A stretch of DNA of 64,000 bases, from NCBI GenBank assembly GCA_963930655.1, contig OZ005611.1:3975501-4039500 (forward strand). Reading direction: 5' to 3'. The DNA comes from Myrica gale. Taxonomy: Eukaryota; Streptophyta; Magnoliopsida; Fagales; Myricaceae. This document shows, piece by piece, positions 62,385 to 64,000 of the stretch; the stretch's first letter is position 1, and every line of letters begins with the position of its first letter. The notes under the pieces were generated by a model. It was not told the origin of the DNA, did no database searches, and was given only the letters and a program-made list of their open reading frames with translations. The translations under genes and the position numbers were made by a program.

Positions 62385-62573
62385 AGGGTGATGTTTGACA
62401 TCCCCAAAATATTGGAGTATCAAAATTTTCAATAAACTAAACACATTCTAAATTTTTTAACATTTACATATATACTTCAAACTTTTTACAAACTTTAATA
62501 AATCTCAATATCTAAAATGTTCGCAAAATTTTAAAAATATTCTCCGAGATATTGGCAGACAAACATCCCCTAG
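62385..62573. mobile_element. MITE-like element with TAGGGTGATGTTTG termini
   Basis: The left end TAGGGTGATGTTTGACATCC and right end GCAGACAAACATCCCCTA are inverted repeats. Internal AATATTGG and GATATTGG phrases also pair. No clear target duplication. Confidence 0.55.
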
Positions 62574-64000
62574 ATCAACTCGTAAAGCATTGGTATTTTC
62601 TTGGTTTTTTCTCGTTCTTCTTGTGGACACGATAGAATTAAGACTTAAAGAGATAAAATGAAGGATTTGATTCCTAACAATCTATTGCAAATGGATATCA
62701 TAGCGAGAGAAAAAGGATAAAAAGCAAAAGAAGAGCCAGCAGAACGAAGTAGTTGGTCTAACATTCTCTTACCAAACGATAAAGAAAAAAAAAGTCCATG
62801 GAAATAATTTGTGAGCCAATCCAATAAGTGGAGCGTAGCGAGCTACTTTGCACCTTGGGAAATCAAGGGAGAGCCCAATAAAACGTCATCAACGCGAAGT
62901 TTCCCCCGCTAGACAACTAATGTTCCAACAAACAGAAAGGGAAAATTGGAGAAAAAAAATATGAAAATTTTGATTTTTAATCCCATTTTAATTTTAATGC
63001 TGACATTTTAACAATAAAAAATTTCAGTACCTGATCAGTTTACCAGTTTTATATAAAAAATGGTCTGTGGTTTTAATTCCAAAATTTGGTTCGTATTGAA
63101 AATATTTGTAGAAAATTAAAAATAATATTATTTATGTTAGTTTAATTTCTATATATCCATTTTGAATATAAACATTGTACATATGTTTTGTGTTTTTCCT
63201 TTTCAAATAAAAACTAAATTTTGGAAAATTTAATTTTTAGTTTCCGGTGTTAATAAAATAAAAACAAACAAAAAACAAAAGGGGAATCAAACTCTTCTCT
63301 AGGACGCTCGTGAAAGACTTAGGCTATATTTGATTTAGGTCTTGAGATATGTTTTTGTGTTTTTATTTTTTTGAAAATAGTGTAAATTCTCTTGAAATTA
63401 GTGAAAAATGTGTTAAAAGTTGTCGGAATTTGTAAAAAATTATTGAGATTGGTAAAAAAATATTAAAATTGATGAAAAAGTGAATAAAAACATTTTAAAA
63501 ACGTTTTCGAGACATGAAACATAAACTTTGAGTCCAGATTGTTGCTCCATAAAGCATATGATGTCACAGGCTTCGGGGGACTCAGAAATCAATAATTTCT
63601 TTTTCCACAAGTCCTAAAAGAATAAGCTTTACCTGCACAAAGTCACTTCTTTATTATTTTCTTACAAGATGCCAAAATCGCTGATAACACACACACACAC
63701 ACATATATATATATATGTATGTATGTATAAATGAGGTCGAAACGTGGTAGTTGGCAATGGGTGCAAGCTGTGATTATTAATATATATATATATATATATT
63801 CTATAATTAGTTATGGTCCCAAGGGATTCTCAATATAAAAATAGTAAATACAGTTAATCAATCCATTTTTCTTTGACCACTTGATATATATGGTTGTGGT
63901 TCTTATTAGTTAGCATCTTTAATTAAGTATTATATATTCTATAGTTAGTTTTGTATGTATCGTACGTGTTCATTGATAATTTGAATATTCTAGTTATTGA

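Larger units (their letters stand above)
60564..64000. other. Gene-free AT-rich DNA to the window end
   Basis: No supported gene. It contains MITE-like units at about 61505-61690 and 62385-62573, and (CA)n/(TA)n runs at 63690-63716 and 63780-63799. The open frame at 62229-62444 lies over one of the MITE-like units. Confidence 0.55.

Overview
This is a piece of plant nuclear genome, from a flowering plant and most likely a eudicot. Genes are split by many introns with GT/AG borders, intergenic DNA is AT-rich, and there are plant SINEs, hAT-like elements, MITEs and a Ty1/copia retrotransposon. No prokaryotic, viral or organellar gene cluster is visible.

Genes I could assemble exon by exon, left to right: a small-subunit gene of nuclear RNA polymerases (RPB10/RPABC5, + strand, 9749-11034); a small plant-only protein with the VQHLIEKC...WRELQKEN domain (+, 13703-14506); the ovule YABBY factor INNER NO OUTER (-, 15908-17156); the ubiquitin-40S ribosomal protein S27a fusion (-, 20941-21411); a decayed copy of the chloroplast group II intron splicing factor CAF2 (+, 21978-27054); a multi-pass membrane protein of unknown function (+, 32523-36752); the SRP receptor beta subunit (-, 38141-40699); the ATP-citrate lyase A subunit (+, 51368-54476); and a single-exon F-box/kelch protein (+, 59394-60563). 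A further leftward gene seems to have its 5' end near 1.4-1.9 kb.

From memory, INO, RPS27a, CAF2 and this F-box/kelch gene are direct neighbours in Arabidopsis (At1g23420, 410, 400, 390), and the membrane protein and ACLA are neighbours there too (At1g10660, 10670). The window therefore looks like an ancestral block in which gene order is kept but spacing has been expanded by repeats. The genes share no pathway: they are mostly housekeeping (transcription, translation, secretion, cytosolic acetyl-CoA) plus one ovule regulator.

The accessory DNA is the more unusual part. An upstream tandem copy of the 5' half of RPB10 is split in two by about 4.7 kb and carries a SINE and a 677-bp long-inverted-repeat element. 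For both, the functional RPB10 copy preserves the unoccupied site, so their ends can be read directly. Two clear hAT-like elements have 8-bp target duplications (4735-6541; 40962-42135), and two weaker relatives lie near 29.0-29.9 and 47.9-48.7 kb. A copia element with LTRs, PBS and PPT but a broken reading frame fills 42342-46870. Several foldback MITEs are also present. Nothing resembles a new multi-gene system. The best leads are the split RPB10 duplication with its dated insertions, the unusual 677-bp element, and the truncated, frameshifted CAF2 copy lying head to head with RPS27a.
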